Shown here: one piece after another, positions 61,436 through 64,000 of the stretch
Layout of the letters: every line of letters starts with the position of its first letter
Position numbering within the stretch: the stretch's first letter is position 1
Assembly: GCF_030269445.1 (NCBI RefSeq)
Contig: NZ_BSTJ01000012.1
Location: 1-64,000 of the forward strand
DNA length: 64,000 nucleotides
Direction: 5' to 3'
Source of the DNA: Actinoallomurus iriomotensis
GTDB lineage: Bacteria; Actinomycetota; Actinomycetes; Streptosporangiales; Streptosporangiaceae
Made by a program: the position numbers and the translations under genes
Notes under the pieces: generated by a model
What the model was told of the DNA's origin: nothing
The model's database searches: none
Seen by the model: the letters and a program-made list of their open reading frames with translations, nothing else

Positions 61436-62374
61436 TCAGGCTCGGCGAGCGGCTCGCTCGGCGCGGCGTTCGACGAAACGGTTCGCCGCCGTGTCGAGAC
61501 CCTGGAGGAACTCCGCGAGCTCCTCCCGTGCCCTGTTCCCGTCGTCCCGCAGGCCGTCGAGTTCGAAGACGTCCCACTGGCGCAGGACGGGCGTCAGCAC
61601 GTCGTCGAGGTGCACGCGCAGGTCGTAGATGCCGGCGTTCGCGATCGCGACGGACTTGCGCAGGAAGCCGTCGATGGTGTGGCCGGGCATCTGGAAGCCG
61701 ATCACGACGTCGGTGATCGCACGCATCGTCTCATCGGGAGCGAGTTCGAGAGCCGCCGCGAGCGTGTTCCGGTAGAAGAGCATGTGGAGGTTCTCGTCGG
61801 CGGCCACCCGTGCCAGCATGCGCTCGCATGCCGGATCGCCGGAGAGGCTGCCGGTGTTGCGGTGGGACACCCGGGTCGCCAGTTCCTGGAAGGCGACGTA
61901 GGCGAGCCCGTGAAGCATCTTGGTGCCGTGGTCGGCCTGGTAACCGCCCTGCATGTGCGTCATGCGCGACCGCTCAAGGGCGATCGGGTCCACGACCCGG
62001 GTGACGGTGAGGTAGTCGCGGATGACGATGCCGTGACGGTTCTCCTCGGCGGTCCAGCGGTCGACCCACGTGCCCCAGGCGCCGTCGCGGCCGAAGATGG
62101 TGGAGATCTCGCGGTGATAGCCGGGCAGGTTGTCCTCGGTCAGCAGGTTGACCACCAGGGACTCGCGTACGGCCGGTGGCAACGTGGACTGCTCCGGGTC
62201 CCAGGCCTCACCCTCCATCGGGCCGTCGAAGTCGCGGCCCCGGCTCCAGGGGACGTACTGGTGGGGGAACCACTCCTTGGCCACGGACAGGTGACGGTCG
62301 AGTTCGGTCGCGACGACCGGCTCCAGCTCCATCAGCAGGTCTGTCGTGGACTTCGGCCTCGACGTGAGCGGCAT
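61436..62374 (-). CDS. Acyl-ACP desaturase (stearoyl-ACP desaturase-type, di-iron)
   Basis: 312 aa. Di-iron ligands are in the paired motifs TAEENRHGIVIRDYL and AADENLHMLFYRNTL (ExxH and DExxH), with further acidic residues in TEDNLPGYHREIST and FQELATRV. Soluble actinobacterial relatives are DesA1/DesA2. It introduces a double bond into acyl-ACP with O2 and electrons from a ferredoxin-like partner. The C-terminus is basic. The start is preceded by GAGGGAGAACG. Confidence 0.9.
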   Translation of the reverse strand: MPLTSRPKSTTDLLMELEPVVATELDRHLSVAKEWFPHQYVPWSRGRDFDGPMEGEAWDPEQSTLPPAVRESLVVNLLTEDNLPGYHREISTIFGRDGAWGTWVDRWTAEENRHGIVIRDYLTVTRVVDPIALERSRMTHMQGGYQADHGTKMLHGLAYVAFQELATRVSHRNTGSLSGDPACERMLARVAADENLHMLFYRNTLAAALELAPDETMRAITDVVIGFQMPGHTIDGFLRKSVAIANAGIYDLRVHLDDVLTPVLRQWDVFELDGLRDDGNRAREELAEFLQGLDTAANRFVERRAERAARRA

Positions 62375-62516
62375 ACCGTTCTCCCTCGATGATCGTCATA
62401 TACGCCCCACGTCACCGTGGCGGCTCGTGGTGCGCAGTGCCCGGCGACGCATGCGATCACGCTGCGTGACAGGAGCGTCGTACCCGCACTTCGCGCCGGG
62501 CAGCCGTCCTGGCGGA

Positions 62517-62771
62517 TCAGAACTGGACGCCTCGGTTGCCCCGTGCCGCCGGGAGGAGGCGGGCGGCCACGACGAGGGCGAAGTTCACCAGCAATGTGTG
62601 CGGCTCGTTGCTGCCCTGCTCGGTGACCCGGATCCGGGCCACCATCTGTTCCTGCATCCAGGACACCACCTCATCCTCAGTGGGCGGTTCGTCCACGAGA
62701 AGCAGCTTCCAGTCGGTCGTGTGACCGGCAACGCGAAGGTGGAGTTCGCCCGTGGGACCACTGTCGCTCAT
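62517..62771 (-). CDS. Small conserved-looking protein of unknown function
   Basis: 84 aa from ATG 62771 with GGAAGGA upstream. The sequence is soluble, alpha/beta in pattern (LHLRVAGHTTDWKLLLVDEP, VVSWMQEQMVARIRVTEQGS) and ends in a more hydrophobic stretch (LLVNFALVVAARLLP). I recognise no family. Its codon use looks normal for the region. It sits between STAS and desaturase genes, all on the minus strand. Confidence 0.55.
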   Translation of the reverse strand: MSDSGPTGELHLRVAGHTTDWKLLLVDEPPTEDEVVSWMQEQMVARIRVTEQGSNEPHTLLVNFALVVAARLLPAARGNRGVQF

Positions 62772-62852
62772 CGCGGTCGTCCTTCCGCGGGGACACTCGC
62801 CAAGGCGCGCCGGCCTCGTCCGGCAGCCGTCGATCCCCCGCGCCATCGAGGC

Positions 62853-63233
62853 TCATGCGACGGCGGGGCCGCAGGCGTCCACCCGGCCGGGCATGGCCTG
62901 GGCGAGGGTGGGGTAGATCGGGAAGACCTGGTCAAGGCCGGTGATGCGCAGCAGTTTGCGCACGTTGGGACGGGGCGCCGCCAGGGCGACGGTGCATCCG
63001 TACGCGTCGGCCCGTCGTCGTACGGCGACGAGCATCCGCAGTCCCGAGGCGTCACAGAACGAGACACGGGACAGGTCGATGATCACCGGCATGGCCCTGT
63101 CCTCCAGGGCGGCGGCGACCCGGTCACGGAGAACGGCGGTGGTCGCCATGTCCAGCTCGCCGGAGATCGTCAGGACGGTATGGCCGCGTATCGAGCGGCC
63201 GAACAGGCTGGCCCGAGTGGTGTTGTCATGCAT
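62853..63233 (-). CDS. STAS-domain anti-anti-sigma factor
   Basis: 126 aa, a single STAS domain. VLTISGELDMATTAVLRDRV and IIDLSRVSFCDASGLRMLVA match SpoIIAA/RsbV proteins; the Ser of CDASGL is the usual phosphorylation site. Phosphorylated forms are reactivated by SpoIIE phosphatases such as those at 35780 and 44412. No anti-sigma kinase is next to it. ATG 63233. Confidence 0.9.
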   Translation of the reverse strand: MHDNTTRASLFGRSIRGHTVLTISGELDMATTAVLRDRVAAALEDRAMPVIIDLSRVSFCDASGLRMLVAVRRRADAYGCTVALAAPRPNVRKLLRITGLDQVFPIYPTLAQAMPGRVDACGPAVA

Positions 63234-63646
63234 CAAATGTCTCCAGAATCGAAGGCCGGGCACCGGCCGGATGGACCGGCCGTGCTCCGGTGAAAGCCGT
63301 GTCGGGTGGGTCGTCCGCGTGGTCAGGACGCGGGCCGCGCCGCAGGTCGGGCCCGGCAGACAGGGACGACATCGGGCCGTGGAGCCGAAACGATCGGTGA
63401 GGCCGGTGGCCCCTCGACGATCGTCGCGTGAGTCTGCTGCGGCGTCATACTCGCCGACCCGTCTTGGCCTGCTGTGAAGAGGCCGAAGTAGTGAGGCGTC
63501 GGGGACGGCGCCGACTCTGTTGTGAGCGCACGAAAAACCCTCGACTGAGCTCAAGCTTACCTCACCGAGGCGGCCCCGTCCTCGCGAACCGGCCGCCAAG
63601 GCTCCGGTGACGGGCCCGTGACCGTACAGCTTCGGCCGGAACCCGG
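63234..63646. other. Intergenic region before the STAS gene
   Basis: I see no credible gene in these 413 nt. A repeat of ACCGGCC (63269-63275 and 63281-63287) can fold locally. An AT-richer stretch at 63529-63565 (ACGAAAAACCC to AAGCTTACC) could hold a promoter for the STAS gene or part of its leader. Confidence 0.35.
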
Positions 63647-64000
63647 TCAGCCGGCGTCCGCTACGCGGCGCAGCGGAGCGCCGACCGCGTGCAGGTGACG
63701 GAGGACCTGGCCGTAGGAACCGAAGACGCCGGTCTCGTGGTACGCCAGGCCATGGTGTCCGCAGTGGGCGCGGACGAGGTCCTGGGCCCGGCGGAGGCTG
63801 GGCCTGGGCATGCTGGGGAACAGATGGTGTTCGATCTGGTAGTTCAGGCCGCCCAGCACGAAGTCGGCGAACCGGCCGCCGCGGATGTTGCGTGAGGTGA
63901 GGACCTGCCGGCGCAGGTAGTCCAGATTGTCGGTCTCGCGCACGGTCGGCATGCCCTTGTGGTTGGGCGCGAAACTACATCCCATGTAGAAACCGAACAC
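63647..64000 (-). CDS. Fatty acid desaturase, C-terminal part (truncated by window edge)
   Basis: The last 117 residues are present; the gene continues past the right edge. They contain APNHKGMP and GGLNYQIEHHLFPSMPRPSL, the third His box of membrane fatty acid desaturases (Q-IEHH). The membrane-bound di-iron enzyme desaturates acyl chains. Together with the soluble acyl-ACP desaturase at 61436 this makes a small lipid-desaturation region. Confidence 0.88.
   Translation of the reverse strand: MFGFYMGCSFAPNHKGMPTVRETDNLDYLRRQVLTSRNIRGGRFADFVLGGLNYQIEHHLFPSMPRPSLRRAQDLVRAHCGHHGLAYHETGVFGSYGQVLRHLHAVGAPLRRVADAG

Overview
The window is very GC-rich actinomycete chromosome (roughly 70% GC or more by eye, frequent GTG and some TTG starts, tightly packed genes). 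Mycofactocin biosynthesis, a SARP-type regulator, SpoIIE-type phosphatases, an ECF41-like sigma factor, TAT and lipoprotein export signals and MMPL transporters all point to a filamentous, soil-type actinobacterium. I suspect the Streptosporangiales/Thermomonosporaceae side of the group, but that is inference only. No rRNA, tRNA, CRISPR array or intact mobile element was seen.

Layout. 1-5.2 kb: a short 3' fragment of an unidentified protein, a NarL-type two-component pair, and a large SARP/NB-ARC/TPR regulator. 5.2-11.2 kb: a copper and cytochrome-oxidase-assembly block (His/Met-rich membrane protein, Sco lipoprotein, PCuAC chaperone, TAT-exported DyP peroxidase, CtaG-like protein), convergent with a DUF202 protein and an MFS transporter fused to a second DUF202 domain. 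11.3-14 kb: SulP transporter and a sulfotransferase-like gene. 14-18.2 kb: a TetR-MMPL-PAP2 operon behind a 34-bp perfect palindrome, then a collapsed OmpA-type gene. 18.3-24.5 kb: EamA exporter, epoxide hydrolase-like enzyme, orphan response regulator, CoA-transferase plus acyl-CoA dehydrogenase. 24.5-31.8 kb: a complete mycofactocin locus, mftABCDEF on the minus strand, divergent mftG, and mftR convergent with mftG. 31.9-35.7 kb: ECF41-like sigma factor divergent from a DoxX-like gene, a SnoaL-like gene, and two SDRs of the mycofactocin-coupled type. 35.8-45.7 kb: PAS-GAF-SpoIIE phosphatase, cutinase-like enzyme, HTH/Ser-Thr-kinase fusion, secreted glycosidase/beta-helix protein, alpha/beta hydrolase and a second SpoIIE phosphatase. 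45.8-49.4 kb: zinc-type ABC importer with a Zur-box-like site. 49.4-55.3 kb: a frameshifted glycosyltransferase, a TAXI lipoprotein facing an OmpR-type two-component system, and an APC permease. 55.4-64 kb: EamA/LysR pair, SDR and esterase genes around a double operator, CMD-like and TetR genes, acyl-ACP desaturase, a STAS protein, and the 3' part of a fatty acid desaturase.

How the parts fit. The most coherent system is the mycofactocin redox module. The cofactor genes lie within 5 kb of two SDRs whose family keeps its nicotinamide bound and is thought to need mycofactocin. A 13-bp motif occurs twice upstream of the SDR pair and once, with two mismatches, between mftA and mftG, which suggests common control. 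Between them, the sigma-factor/DoxX intergenic region carries two mirror-image promoters (CCTCACA-N16-CGTC) that match the ECF41 pattern.

A second theme is decay. Four genes appear collapsed by internal deletion or frameshift (OmpA-type at 17.7 kb, RecQ-like at 43.2 kb, CBS-like at 45.8 kb, glycosyltransferase at 49.4 kb) within otherwise intact surroundings.
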